From positions 28,920-92,919 of the forward strand of contig JAMCQI010000091.1 of the NCBI GenBank assembly GCA_023381515.1: DNA of 64,000 nt, written 5' to 3'. The position numbers and the translations under genes were made by a program. Below the pieces are notes generated by a model. That model saw nothing but the letters and a program-made list of their open reading frames with translations. It was not told the DNA's origin and did not search any database. Source of the stretch: Chloroflexota bacterium (GTDB taxonomy: Bacteria; Chloroflexota; Anaerolineae; UBA4142). Shown piece by piece: positions 52,291 through 61,131 of this stretch. The stretch's first letter is position 1, and each line of letters begins with the position of its first letter.

Positions 52291-53139
52291 ATGCTGTCTG
52301 CCCTCTTGATTGCAGCCCGCGAGGGCCTGGAAGCTGCACTGATTGTCGGCATCGTCCTCGGCTTTCTCCACAAGACCGAGCGCCGCGGGCACACGTCTTT
52401 TGCATGGCTTGGTGTCGCCGTTGCCGTCACGGCGAGCGTCGCGCTCGCCCTCCTGATGCGATTTGTGGGAGCCGAATTGAAGACTCCTTACGAGCAGATG
52501 TTCGAGGGGACGACCATGCTTCTCGCCGTCGCGGTCCTCACCTGGATGCTCTTCTGGATGCGCTACCAGTCCCGCTTTTTGAAAGTTGACCTGGAGCGCA
52601 AGATGCAATCGGCAATCTCCGATGGGCAGAACTGGGGCCTTTTTGCAATTGCTTTTCTCGCCGTCTTCCGCGAGGGACTCGAGACCGCGCTGTTTCTTGC
52701 CGCGAACGCCTTTGCCGCAGACGCAGCCTCCACACTCGCCGGGGCGCTCTTGGGATTGGCACTCGCGGTAGCTGTGGGCGTACTCATCTACATCTATGCC
52801 GTTCGAATCGACATTCAGCTCTTTTTCAATGTGACAAGCCTTTTCCTCATCGTTTTTGCCGCCGGCCTCGTAGCCGGTGGCATCCACGAGTTTCAAGAGA
52901 TCGGCTGGCTGCCGATTCTCACCGGGGTCGCTTGGGACACCAAGTGGCTCCTGGCCAACGACTCTGCTCTCGGATCAGTCCTTCGGTCGCTCGTCGGCTA
53001 CAATGATCAGCCGTCCCTCCTCGAAGTCGTCAGCTACCTAGCCTATTGGATTGTCATCCTCCAGGCCATTCGATGGTGGACACAGCATCTCGCCGTCCGC
53101 CTAATCCGAGAGCGCGCCTCAGCTCAATCGAATATGTAA
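52291..53139 (+). CDS. FTR1-family high-affinity iron permease
   Basis: Membrane permease of 282 residues with about seven hydrophobic segments. The two Fe3+-transport motifs REGLEAAL (residues 10-17) and REGLETAL (second half) match the R-E-x-x-E signature. ATG 52291 has AAAGGAG upstream. A leader of about 90 nt follows the DtxR-boxed promoter. No ferroxidase or EfeO/B gene is adjacent in the window. Confidence 0.93.
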   Translation: MLSALLIAAREGLEAALIVGIVLGFLHKTERRGHTSFAWLGVAVAVTASVALALLMRFVGAELKTPYEQMFEGTTMLLAVAVLTWMLFWMRYQSRFLKVDLERKMQSAISDGQNWGLFAIAFLAVFREGLETALFLAANAFAADAASTLAGALLGLALAVAVGVLIYIYAVRIDIQLFFNVTSLFLIVFAAGLVAGGIHEFQEIGWLPILTGVAWDTKWLLANDSALGSVLRSLVGYNDQPSLLEVVSYLAYWIVILQAIRWWTQHLAVRLIRERASAQSNM

Positions 53140-53140
53140 G

Positions 53141-53174
53141 ATGGAGGGCGGAATCACATCCGCCCTCCATTTTC
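53141..53174. terminator. Terminator between FTR1 and the GAF-ANTAR gene
   Basis: ATGGAGGGCGGA (53141-53152), loop ATCACA, TCCGCCCTCCAT (53159-53170), then TTTTC. The genes converge, so it may serve both. Confidence 0.85.
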
Positions 53175-53881
53175 TATACTCCTTCGGCGAGGATGATGGC
53201 CTCCGCCACTTCTCGCATGCTCTTGCGTGAGGCTCGCGCCTGCTGCTGAATACGCGCAAATGCCTCTTGCTCTCCGATCGCGTGGCGTTTCATCAATATC
53301 CCTTTCGCTCGTTCGACGAGCTTCCGCGTCTCGAGCGCCTCCTTCAACCCTCCGATTTCATCGTGCAGGACCGCCTTTTCCAATTCACCCGCCGCGACAT
53401 CGGCAATGATCGACAAGAGCTCGACCTCATCCGGAGAATACTCACGCCCCGCGCGCGTCTGCACGTTGAGTGCGCCGATTGCTTTGCCCCGTGCAATGAG
53501 TGGCACGGCCAAGAGGGATTGAAAAACTGTCTCTTTGGTTTCGGGTAGGTACTTGAAACGCGGATCGTGCGAAGCGTGGCTCGCCGCGATGGGCTTGCCC
53601 ACTTTGGCCGCATAGCCCGTGAGGCCTTGCCCCAACTTGAGCCGCGCGTGGCCGACGGCCTGACTCGCCAACCCGGTCGTCGCCTTGAGCACGAGATACT
53701 CTGCCCCATCTTCCAATAAGTAGATCGAGCACGAATCCACATCCATCACGCGTGCGGTCTTGCGGGTGATGAGCCCCAGAGTCTCCTCGAGGGACCAGGC
53801 CCCGCTAATCGCCCGGGTAATCTCTCGCAGAGCGGAGAGCTGGGACTGGAGTTTTTTGGCAAGAGCATCAGAGGTAGGCAT
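53174..53881 (-). CDS. GAF-ANTAR regulatory protein
   Basis: Protein of 235 residues. A GAF sensor domain (about 25-165) has EETLGLITRKTARVMDVDSCSIYLL, LKLGQGLTGYAAK and FQSLLAVPLIARGKAIGALNV. The ANTAR RNA-binding domain (about 180-233) has ETRKLVERAKGILMKRH and EAFARIQQQARASRKSMREVAEAII. Such proteins stop transcription termination at target leaders. ATG 53881 follows TATAAT by 6 nt, so leaderless translation is expected. A longer frame upstream has no homology. Its RNA targets could include the hairpin leaders found here, which is speculation. Confidence 0.9.
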   Translation of the reverse strand: MPTSDALAKKLQSQLSALREITRAISGAWSLEETLGLITRKTARVMDVDSCSIYLLEDGAEYLVLKATTGLASQAVGHARLKLGQGLTGYAAKVGKPIAASHASHDPRFKYLPETKETVFQSLLAVPLIARGKAIGALNVQTRAGREYSPDEVELLSIIADVAAGELEKAVLHDEIGGLKEALETRKLVERAKGILMKRHAIGEQEAFARIQQQARASRKSMREVAEAIILAEGV

Positions 53882-53887
53882 GAATCG

Positions 53888-53916
53888 ATTATAGGAGAGC
53901 CGCGCGAATTCGTCAA
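53888..53916 (-). promoter_or_regulatory. Leaderless promoter of the GAF-ANTAR gene
   Basis: Minus strand TTGACG (53916-53911), 17 nt, TATAAT (53893-53888), then ATG 6 nt later. Confidence 0.7.
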
Positions 53917-53924
53917 GCAGAGAG

Positions 53925-53953
53925 TTGGTTGTTTCTCCGGCTTGTGGTATAAT
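53925..53953 (+). promoter_or_regulatory. Promoter of the small membrane protein
   Basis: TTGGTT (53925-53930), 17 nt, TATAAT (53948-53953). Divergent from the GAF-ANTAR promoter, with -35 boxes 8 nt apart. Confidence 0.65.
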
Positions 53954-53978
53954 AAGGGTCGATTTTTGGAGGAAGCGA

Positions 53979-54299
53979 ATGGCCAGGAGATCTAAACCCA
54001 AGACCCAAAAGAGAGATTGGCGCTGGTATGCGTCATTTGGCCTGAACGGATTGGTCGCGCTGAGCATGATATTGGGCACCGTCCTTTTGTTCACCGGCGG
54101 CTCCATCATTCAGCGACAGCCGGTACCCACGATTGCAGTACCGACCATCTCCACTGATGCGAGCAACGCCGGGGCTGCCGCAACCCCACCGGCGGTAGCC
54201 CCGACAACCGCGCCGAGCGCGCCCAACCAGGCCGCTCCGACGCCCACGCCCAAAGTGAGCGCAAGCAACTCAGCTACCACGTCCAGCCCCGGAAAGTAA
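53979..54299 (+). CDS. Small single-span membrane protein with Pro/Ala/Thr tail
   Basis: Protein of 106 residues, not recognised. The N-terminus is basic and cytoplasmic (RRSKPKTQKR), then one membrane segment (about 20-42, FGLNGLVALSMILGTVLLF), then an external Ala/Pro/Thr/Ser-rich tail. GGAGGA and a TATAAT promoter precede ATG 53979, so expression is likely. A perfect 17-bp hairpin follows the stop. Confidence 0.65.
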   Translation: MARRSKPKTQKRDWRWYASFGLNGLVALSMILGTVLLFTGGSIIQRQPVPTIAVPTISTDASNAGAAATPPAVAPTTAPSAPNQAAPTPTPKVSASNSATTSSPGK

Positions 54300-54335
54300 G
54301 AATCGCCGTTGCGGTAACTACCGCAACGGCGATTC
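54300..54335. terminator. Perfect 17-bp hairpin between convergent genes
   Basis: Arms 54300-54316 and 54319-54335, loop AC. No T tract on the plus side; on the minus side, AACCGGGATAACAACAGCC precedes it. It probably separates the convergent units. Confidence 0.55.
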
Positions 54336-54350
54336 GCTGTCAGGCTGTTG

Positions 54351-54788
54351 TTATCCCGGTTTGACTTGGATGACCTTTGGCTTGATCTCTTCCGCTTTCG
54401 GGATCGTCAAAGTCAGTACGCCATCCTTAAAGGTAGCCTCGGCCTTGTCTGCCTGCACCGGCATCCCCAACTCTATTACACGAGCAAAGGGCCCATAGCG
54501 TCGCTCCTGCAGCAAGTAAGAGCCCTCTTCCTGCGGCGCCTTGGTCTCGCCGCGAATGTTGACCGTGTTTCCTTCGATGGTGATCTCGACGTCGTTCGGG
54601 TCCACACCCGGGACAGACGCACGGACGACGATTGCGTCTTTGGTGCCCTGGATATCGATGGGCAGGTACCTGCCGACTTTGCCTTCTGCCCACATTTGGG
54701 TCGGTCGGACAAACGATTCCTCAAACAGGCGATCCATCGCCTGGCGGAGCGTCACAAAATCCTTGGGTTCCCAGCGTGAGACGCTCAT
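54351..54788 (-). CDS. Hsp20/alpha-crystallin small heat shock protein
   Basis: Chaperone of 145 residues holding unfolded proteins. The alpha-crystallin domain (about 40-135) shows YLPIDIQGTKDAIVVRASVPGV, VEITIEGNTVNIRGE and ATFKDGVLTLTIPK, with the end motif IxV as VIQVKPG. AGGAGGA precedes ATG 54788. It lies 22 nt after the second Hsp20 gene and is probably co-transcribed with it. Confidence 0.93.
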   Translation of the reverse strand: MSVSRWEPKDFVTLRQAMDRLFEESFVRPTQMWAEGKVGRYLPIDIQGTKDAIVVRASVPGVDPNDVEITIEGNTVNIRGETKAPQEEGSYLLQERRYGPFARVIELGMPVQADKAEATFKDGVLTLTIPKAEEIKPKVIQVKPG

Positions 54789-54810
54789 GGGTCCTCCTGT
54801 GTAAATGAGA

Positions 54811-55263
54811 TTAGCTCTTGGCTTTGACTTTGATGCTCTTGGGCTTGACTTGCTCGCTCTTTGGGATTTTTAAGGTCAGCATCCCGTTGTCAAAGCTAGC
54901 TTCAGCCTTGTCTGTTTGGAGCCCGCTGGGAAGGGTCACCGAGCGCTCGAAAGCGCCGTAGCGACGCTCTTTCCGCAGGTAGTTTTCCTTATTCGCCTCT
55001 TTCTCTTCCTTCGTTTCGCCGCGGATCGTGAGCGTGTCGCCTGTGAGAGAAATATCGACCTCTTCCGGCTTGACGCCCGGCAGCGCGGTCTTGACGACCA
55101 CATCATCCTTGGTCTCGTACATGTCAAGCGCCAAATCGGCGCCTCCCATGGGCATCAGCCAACCGGAGCGCGGCCTCACGAACGAGTCTTCGAAGAGACG
55201 GTCCATCGCGTCCCGCAGTGTCATCATGTCGCGGAAAGGTTCCCACGGTACCATGCTACTCAT
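54811..55263 (-). CDS. Hsp20/alpha-crystallin small heat shock protein
   Basis: Chaperone of 150 residues, paralogous to its neighbour. The crystallin domain has DLALDMYETKDDVVVKTALPGVK, VDISLTGDTLTIRGETK and ASFDNGMLTLKIPKSE; the C-terminus is SIKVKAKS. ATG 55263 has AGGAGG upstream. Transcription probably starts from the TTGACA-17-TAGATT promoter at 55351-55379, inside the shared divergent regulatory region. Confidence 0.93.
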   Translation of the reverse strand: MSSMVPWEPFRDMMTLRDAMDRLFEDSFVRPRSGWLMPMGGADLALDMYETKDDVVVKTALPGVKPEEVDISLTGDTLTIRGETKEEKEANKENYLRKERRYGAFERSVTLPSGLQTDKAEASFDNGMLTLKIPKSEQVKPKSIKVKAKS

Positions 55264-55350
55264 AGATCCTCCTACATTCTTGTTGCCCACTCGGGCTATT
55301 TTCAGGCAACGAAAAGGTGGGTTTTTGCCCCCGTTGCCACCGCTGACGAG

Positions 55351-55460
55351 AATCTACCACAGATTTTATTAGTTGTCAATAGCTCTGACAATATCATTGT
55401 CAATCTTTATTAAATCTCTAATATAGGCATATTGACAATAAATGTTGAGGATGCTATAAT
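55351..55460. promoter_or_regulatory. Divergent heat-shock promoters with repeated TTGTCA/TGACAA operators
   Basis: Minus promoter: TTGACA (55379-55374), 17 nt, TAGATT (55356-55351). Plus promoter: TTGACA (55432-55437), 17 nt, TATAAT (55455-55460). A dyad TTGTCA (55373-55378)-N7-TGACAA (55386-55391) covers the minus -35. Further half-sites lie at 55397-55402 and 55433-55438; ATTGTCAAT and ATTGACAAT form a wider inverted pair. The 7-bp spacer matches the geometry of HspR sites (HAIR), although the bases differ. HspR is encoded 1 kb away. Confidence 0.6.
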
Positions 55461-55501
55461 GCGTTCAGATCTGATCTCAGGATGGGTTGGGGACAAGCGT
55501 T

Positions 55502-56494
55502 ATGGAATATAAGGACTATTATCAGATTCTCGGCGTCAGCAAGGACGCAAATGAAAAGGAAATCAAGCAAGCTTATCGTCGGCTGGCCCGCAAGCTTCAC
55601 CCTGACGTCAACCCAAACAACAAAGCCGCTCAGGAAAAGTTCAAAGAGATCAACGAAGCCTACGACGTCCTGTCAGATTCGGAAAAGCGGAAAAAGTACG
55701 ACGCGCTGGGGGCGAATTGGCAGCAGTACGAACAGTATCAGCGCGCCGGTCAGCAGGGCCCTTTCCAGTGGGGCGGCACCCCCGGCGGCAGCCAGTATCA
55801 ATACCGCACGGTTACTCCTGAGGAATTCGAGAGGATGTTCGGCGGTGGCATGGGCGGCGGAGTCGGAGGTGAAGATTTAGGTGGGTTCTCCGATTTCTTC
55901 CGCACCTTTTTTGGCGGCGGCTTCGGCGGAGCGCGTGCCCAGGCAAGAGCGCGGCGAGGCCAAGATATTGAAGAGAATATCAACGTGAGCCTGCATGAGG
56001 CCTTCAGCGGCACTTCCCGCATGCTCCAAAAGGACAGCCGTCGTCTGGAAATCAAGATCCCGCCGGGCGTCAAGACTGGCTCGCGGATTCGGTACGCGGG
56101 CGAAGGGATGCCTGGATCCAACGGGGCGCCGGCGGGTGACCTGTTCCTGCGCGTCAACGTGACCCAAGAGCCCAACATGGAGCGCCGCGCGGATGACTTG
56201 TACATGGATCTTGGAGTCGAACTTTACACGATGATCTTGGGTGGAGAGACATACGTGCCCACCCTCAAAGGTCAACTCGCACTCCGGATACCGCCTGAGA
56301 CACAGACGGGCAGGACTTTCCGGTTGGCCGGCCAGGGGATGCCCAAGCTGAATCAACCGAACACATTCGGCGACCTCTATGTCAAAGTGCATCCCATCCT
56401 GCCCCAGCACCTCTCCCCAACGGACCGCGAGCTGTTCGAAAAGCTGGCAAAGGTCCGCCGGGCAGGAGCACAGGGTAACCCGAGCGGCGCCTAA
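55502..56494 (+). CDS. CbpA-type DnaJ co-chaperone
   Basis: J-protein of 330 residues. The J domain (2-68) contains the HPD motif in [17 protein letters not shown] Gly/Phe-rich linker follows ([17 protein letters not shown]), then two beta-rich C-terminal domains ([51 protein letters not shown]). There is no zinc finger, so it is the CbpA rather than DnaJ type. ATG 55502; the promoter is TTGACA-17-TATAAT. It lies in the HspR cluster. Confidence 0.92.
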   Translation: MEYKDYYQILGVSKDANEKEIKQAYRRLARKLHPDVNPNNKAAQEKFKEINEAYDVLSDSEKRKKYDALGANWQQYEQYQRAGQQGPFQWGGTPGGSQYQYRTVTPEEFERMFGGGMGGGVGGEDLGGFSDFFRTFFGGGFGGARAQARARRGQDIEENINVSLHEAFSGTSRMLQKDSRRLEIKIPPGVKTGSRIRYAGEGMPGSNGAPAGDLFLRVNVTQEPNMERRADDLYMDLGVELYTMILGGETYVPTLKGQLALRIPPETQTGRTFRLAGQGMPKLNQPNTFGDLYVKVHPILPQHLSPTDRELFEKLAKVRRAGAQGNPSGA

Positions 56495-56521
56495 GCCAAG
56501 CTAGCGATTGGAGATGGCATC

Positions 56522-56914
56522 ATGGAATTGCTCAGCGACGATGAACCGATCTATGTAATCAGCGTCGCCGCGCGACTGGTTGACATGCATCCGCAGACCC
56601 TGCGCTATTATGAGCGCGCGGGCCTGCTCAAGCCAACACGTTCTTCCGGAAAAATCCGCTTGTACTCTGCACGCGAAATAGAGCGGTTGAAAAAGATTTC
56701 GCGGCTCACCAACGAACTGGGCGTGAATCTGGCCGGGGTGCAAATCATTATCGATCTGACCGAGCGCATGGAGAAACTGCAAGAACACCTGAAGCAGCGT
56801 GAAACCACGCTGCAAAACGAGATACACCACCTGGAGGTGGACCTCGAGACCCTCCGTCAGAACTGCGATGGTGGAGAGAATGCAAGACGAGACTCCAGCG
56901 AACGCTCGCCCTGA
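56522..56914 (+). CDS. hspR: HspR-like MerR family heat-shock repressor
   Basis: Protein of 130 residues. The MerR-type HTH shows YVISVAARLVDMHPQTLRYYERAGLLKP (HPQTLRYYER is the HspR/GlnR hallmark) and RLYSAREIERLKKI. A coiled coil follows (TERMEKLQEHLKQRETTLQNEI). In actinobacteria HspR represses dnaK and clpB operons by binding HAIR sites. Here it lies 27 nt after cbpA and in front of BON, rhomboid and ClpB genes. Control of the dyads at 55351-55460 is inferred. ATG 56522. Confidence 0.88.
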   Translation: MELLSDDEPIYVISVAARLVDMHPQTLRYYERAGLLKPTRSSGKIRLYSAREIERLKKISRLTNELGVNLAGVQIIIDLTERMEKLQEHLKQRETTLQNEIHHLEVDLETLRQNCDGGENARRDSSERSP

Positions 56915-56967
56915 CACCTGGTCACTATTCCAGTCGAGCATACAATTCTGAACCAAGGAGCAACCGA

Positions 56968-57474
56968 ATGAAGTTGAACACCCCTCCCAAAATGGACGAG
57001 CACGCTCCCGGCGACGAAGAATTGATCGTCTCGGTGCGGGATGCGCTGCAGCGCTACAATCCGACCCATATGTGGGGTGACAGCATTGAGATTGATGCGC
57101 GGAACGGCCACGTGACCCTTTCTGGCGTGGTGCGCAGCCAAACCGCCAAAGAGACGGCCGAGCACATCGCACAGCAAGTACGCGGAGTGAGGAGCGTCGA
57201 GAATCGTCTGGTCGCCGATGCGGACGTCGAGATCGCGATCGGCGAGGCGCTCGCTGCCGACGTACAGACACGCGTCGTTTTTCCAGGCATTCTCGTCGGA
57301 GTGCTCTTTGGAGTGGCCATCCTGAAAGGCACTGTACCGAGCGCCCAGGTCAAGGAGTGCGTGGAACAGATCGTGCGCGCGGTTCCGGGAGTTCGCTCCG
57401 TAGACAGCCAGTTGCTCACTCCACCGTCGGCTGCACCTCTCAGACAGGGAACCCCGACAGCGCAAGGCGTTTAG
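56968..57474 (+). CDS. Protein with two BON domains
   Basis: Protein of 168 residues. Two BON-like modules: (about 18-95) VRDALQRYNP, IDARNGHVTLSGVVRSQTAKETA, VRGVRSVENRL; and (about 98-155) ILVGVLFGVAILKGTVPSAQVKECVEQIVRAVPGVRSVDSQL. The BON pattern V-x-L-x-G-x-V is clear. No signal peptide. BON domains often bind phospholipid or act in osmotic stress proteins. ATG 56968. Function unknown within the heat-shock cluster. Confidence 0.82.
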   Translation: MKLNTPPKMDEHAPGDEELIVSVRDALQRYNPTHMWGDSIEIDARNGHVTLSGVVRSQTAKETAEHIAQQVRGVRSVENRLVADADVEIAIGEALAADVQTRVVFPGILVGVLFGVAILKGTVPSAQVKECVEQIVRAVPGVRSVDSQLLTPPSAAPLRQGTPTAQGV

Positions 57475-57500
57475 TTGACGGCCAGAATCCGAGCAGCAAA

Positions 57501-57529
57501 GGTGCGGGGGCCGGTAGCGCCCCCGCACC
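57501..57529. repeat. GC-rich hairpin before the rhomboid gene
   Basis: GGTGCGGGGGC (57501-57511) pairs with GCCCCCGCACC (57519-57529); loop of 7 nt; no T tract. Confidence 0.6.
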
Positions 57530-57547
57530 CTCATAGCAGAGGTACGA

Positions 57548-58246
57548 ATGATTCCAATCTCCGATTCCAACCGAACGCGCCGTGTCCCTATCATGAACTG
57601 GATGCTGATTGCGGTCAATGTGGTTATTTTTTTGCATGAGCTGTCCATGCCGGTCGGCCAACTGGACCATTTCCTAACCGTCTGGGGCGCCGTCCCAAGC
57701 AGCATCCTTTTCGCCCTCGCGCATCCGTTCAAGGCACCCTTGACCATCTGGGCTACCTTGGTGACATCACAGTTCCTCCACGCCGGCTGGTTACACATTC
57801 TGGGCAACATGCTCTTCTTATGGGTCTTTGGCGATAACGTCGAAGACGTGCTCGGGCATTTGGGGTATTTGATCTTTTACCTGGTGAGCGGGATCGTCGC
57901 CGCGCTGGCCCAAGCCATCGTGAGCGGACCCAGTCCCATCCCCGCGATCGGCGCGAGCGGTGCCATTGCAGGAGTGTTAGGCGCCTATATCATTCTCTAT
58001 CCCTGGGCACGCATCAGCATTCTGTTCCCGATTTTCATCCTGTTTACGACGATACAAATTCCCGCCGTCATCGTCATTGGCTGGTGGTTCATCCAACAAT
58101 TCTTTTACGGAATTGGCGTCTTGAGCGAGACGGCGGGCGAAAGCGTCGCATTCTGGGCGCATATTGGCGGTTTCGCCGCAGGGTTTCTCATGATTCTGCC
58201 GTTCATCGGACGAGCTCGTCGGATGAGGCGCGTGCCGACTTTCTGA
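57548..58246 (+). CDS. Rhomboid family intramembrane serine protease
   Basis: Membrane protease of 232 residues with about six segments. The catalytic Ser lies in GASGAIAG and the catalytic His in AHIGGFAAG. HAGWLHILGNMLFLWVFGDNVED is the standard loop and segment 2. The N-terminus (ISDSNRTRRVPIMNW) is typical. Cleaves within membranes; natural substrate unknown. ATG 57548 precedes by 86 nt the clpB start on the same strand. Confidence 0.93.
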   Translation: MIPISDSNRTRRVPIMNWMLIAVNVVIFLHELSMPVGQLDHFLTVWGAVPSSILFALAHPFKAPLTIWATLVTSQFLHAGWLHILGNMLFLWVFGDNVEDVLGHLGYLIFYLVSGIVAALAQAIVSGPSPIPAIGASGAIAGVLGAYIILYPWARISILFPIFILFTTIQIPAVIVIGWWFIQQFFYGIGVLSETAGESVAFWAHIGGFAAGFLMILPFIGRARRMRRVPTF

Positions 58247-58332
58247 TTAATGGCCAAATCACCGAAGAAATCAACTGGATCATTGTAGAGCAATGGCCGC
58301 CATAAACGCGACCATAAAGCGAGGAAAAGACA

Positions 58333-60960
58333 ATGGCATTTAATATGAACAAACTGACGGAAAAGGCGCAGGAGGCCGTCATCGCGGCGCAGGAGCTGGC
58401 ACAGAACCAACAGAGCAGCCAGATCGAACCTGAGCATTTGATGATGGCGCTCCTGACCCAGTCCGAAGGCGTTGTGCCTCAGATTCTGAGCAGCATGGGA
58501 GCGAATCTCCAGACTTTGTCTCAGGAATTCGCCTCAGAGCTGAACCGGATGCCAAAGGTGTATGGAGCGACGCAGGTCGGCCTCTCATCGCGGCTCGGGC
58601 GCGTCCTCGACAACGCCATGCAGCAGGCAAGCAATCTGCACGACGAGTATGTCTCGACCGAGCACCTTTTCCTGGCGCTCCTCGAGACCGCCGGCGGCGC
58701 GACCGAAACCATTCTGCGCGGCGCGGGCATTAATCGAGATCTAGTCCTCCGCGCCCTCACCCAGGTGCGGGGCAACCAGCGCGTGACCTCACAGAATCCA
58801 GAGACAACCTACCAGGCATTGCAGAAATATGGGCGCGATTTGACCGATCTGGCGCGGCGCAACAAACTGGACCCGGTGATCGGACGAGACGAAGAAGTGC
58901 GCCGTGTGATGCAGATTCTCTCCCGACGCACCAAGAACAACCCGGTGCTGATTGGCGAGCCGGGCGTCGGCAAGACGGCCGTCGTGGAGGGACTCGCCCA
59001 GCGGGTTGTGCGCGGGGACGTGCCGGAGCCGCTCAAGAACAAAAAGATCGAGCAGCTCGACATGGGCGCGCTCGTGGCCGGGGCTAAATACCGGGGCGAA
59101 TTTGAAGAGCGCCTGAAAGCCGTGCTCAAGGAAGTGACATCGGCGGAAGGCCAGCTCATCCTGTTCATCGACGAGATCCACACCGTCGTGGGCGCCGGCG
59201 CGGCGGAAGGCGCGATGGATGCAAGCAATATGCTCAAACCAATGCTCGCCCGCGGTGAACTGCACGCGATCGGCGCCACCACACTGAACGAGTACCGCAA
59301 ATACATTGAAAAGGACGCCGCACTCGAACGCCGCTTCCAGCCCGTGCTGATTGCCGAGCCGAGCGTAGAGGATACGATCAGTATTTTGCGCGGGCTGAAG
59401 GAACGCTACGAGGTCCATCACGGCGTCCGCATCAAGGACTCGGCACTCGTCGCCGCCGCGGTCCTTTCCAAGCGCTACATCACCGACCGGTTCCTTCCAG
59501 ACAAGGCAATCGACCTTGTGGACGAGGCGGCTTCCCGCCTACGCCTGGAGATCGATTCGATGCCGGCCGAACTGGACGAAATCACACGGCGCATCAAGCA
59601 GCTCGAGATCGAGCGAGTCGCGCTGCAGAAGGAAAAGGATCAGGCCTCGCGCGAGCGGCTGGCGCGCCTGGAAAAGGAATTGGCCGACCTGAAAGAGAAA
59701 TCCTCGGCGCTGACGGCCAAGTGGAAGAAAGAAAAAGAGCTGATCGGCGAGGTCCGCTCACTGCGGGAGCAGCGGGAGACGGTCCTGCACGACCTGGAGC
59801 GGGCCGAGCGTGAATCGAATCTTGAGGAGGCCGCGAGACTGAAATACGGCCGGCTCGCCGAGATTGATCGCAAGCTCAAGGACGCGGAAGCCCGCGTTGT
59901 TAAAGTCCAAAAGAGCGGGCCGCTTCTGAAAGAGGAAGTGGACGAGGAAGATATCGCACAGGTCATTTCCAAATGGACGGGTATCCCAGTGTCGCGCTTG
60001 ATGGAAGGCGAGGTGCAAAAACTACTCAAGATGGAAGAACGCCTGCACAAACGCGTCGTGGGCCAGGATGAAGCGATCACCGCGGTGGCGAATGCTGTCC
60101 GCCGGGCCCGCGCGGGCCTGGGGGATATCAATCGCCCTATCGGTTCGTTCATCTTTCTCGGTCCGACGGGCGTCGGCAAGACCGAACTCGCACGCGCTCT
60201 GGCCGAATTCCTCTTTGATGAAGAAAACGCGATGATCCGTATCGACATGAGCGAATACCAGGAGAAACACACGGTCGCCCGTTTGATCGGCGCCCCTCCA
60301 GGCTATGTCGGTTACGAGGAGGGGGGACAACTTACCGAAGCGGTGCGCCGCCGCCCTTACTCGGTCGTCCTCTTCGACGAAATCGAAAAAGCGGCGCCCG
60401 ACGTGTTTAACGTCATGCTCCAGATCCTGGACGACGGGCGGTTGACGGATGGTCAGGGCCGGACGGTTGATTTCAAGAATACGGTCATCATCATGACGTC
60501 GAACATCGGTACCGACTACCTGACCCGCGAGTTCTCGACCGATGACCCAAACGTACGCGAGACGGTGCTGAACGCCCTGCGAGCTCGGTTCCGTCCCGAA
60601 TTCTTAAACCGAATCGACGAGATCGTACTTTTCCACCCGCTGTCGCGGCTCGACCTGCAGCAGATCGTCGACATCCAGATGGAGCTCGTGCAGCGGCGTA
60701 TGATGGAGAGGAATATTCACATCGACCTGACTGAGAAAGCGAAAGCATTCCTGGCCGAGCAAGGGTTTGATCCGGTGTACGGGGCGCGCCCGCTCAAACG
60801 AACGATCCAGAGGCTCATCCTCGACCCGCTCGCGCTGCAGGTGCTCGAAGGCAAATTCAAGGAGGGGGACACGGTCGTCGTGGATCTCGAAAATGGCAAG
60901 CTCGTGTTCCTCAAAGAAGAGAAGCACAAAAAAGAGCCGAGAGAAAAGGTCCCAGCATAA
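58333..60960 (+). CDS. clpB: ClpB disaggregase
   Basis: Hsp100 hexameric ATPase that solubilises protein aggregates with DnaK. It has 875 residues. Order: N-domain (1-150), AAA1 with [14 protein letters not shown] and [13 protein letters not shown], the coiled-coil middle domain (about 410-530, rich in Glu/Lys/Arg) and AAA2 with [14 protein letters not shown] and [10 protein letters not shown]. The C-terminus is basic and acidic mixed ([12 protein letters not shown]). ATG 58333 follows the rhomboid gene. A long hairpin terminates it. Its place in the HspR cluster fits heat-shock control. Confidence 0.97.
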   Translation: MAFNMNKLTEKAQEAVIAAQELAQNQQSSQIEPEHLMMALLTQSEGVVPQILSSMGANLQTLSQEFASELNRMPKVYGATQVGLSSRLGRVLDNAMQQASNLHDEYVSTEHLFLALLETAGGATETILRGAGINRDLVLRALTQVRGNQRVTSQNPETTYQALQKYGRDLTDLARRNKLDPVIGRDEEVRRVMQILSRRTKNNPVLIGEPGVGKTAVVEGLAQRVVRGDVPEPLKNKKIEQLDMGALVAGAKYRGEFEERLKAVLKEVTSAEGQLILFIDEIHTVVGAGAAEGAMDASNMLKPMLARGELHAIGATTLNEYRKYIEKDAALERRFQPVLIAEPSVEDTISILRGLKERYEVHHGVRIKDSALVAAAVLSKRYITDRFLPDKAIDLVDEAASRLRLEIDSMPAELDEITRRIKQLEIERVALQKEKDQASRERLARLEKELADLKEKSSALTAKWKKEKELIGEVRSLREQRETVLHDLERAERESNLEEAARLKYGRLAEIDRKLKDAEARVVKVQKSGPLLKEEVDEEDIAQVISKWTGIPVSRLMEGEVQKLLKMEERLHKRVVGQDEAITAVANAVRRARAGLGDINRPIGSFIFLGPTGVGKTELARALAEFLFDEENAMIRIDMSEYQEKHTVARLIGAPPGYVGYEEGGQLTEAVRRRPYSVVLFDEIEKAAPDVFNVMLQILDDGRLTDGQGRTVDFKNTVIIMTSNIGTDYLTREFSTDDPNVRETVLNALRARFRPEFLNRIDEIVLFHPLSRLDLQQIVDIQMELVQRRMMERNIHIDLTEKAKAFLAEQGFDPVYGARPLKRTIQRLILDPLALQVLEGKFKEGDTVVVDLENGKLVFLKEEKHKKEPREKVPA

Positions 60961-61021
60961 GTGGCAGACGAACTGCAATGTCAGATGAGGGAAAAAGCTT
61001 GCCCCGAGGGGGCGAAGCGGA

Positions 61022-61066
61022 AAGGAAATTGCTCCAGGCACACATGCCTGGAGCAATTTCCTTCCA
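61022..61066. terminator. Terminator between clpB and the M6 protease
   Basis: Perfect 19-bp stem, arms 61022-61040 and 61045-61063, loop CACA; a weak T tract (CTTCC) on the plus side. The two flanking genes converge. Confidence 0.8.
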
Positions 61067-61131
61067 GAATCACTCGGTTCCTTGCCCGTCGACCTAGTCA
61101 GACTGACGAGAAAGGAGGACCAAACATGGCT

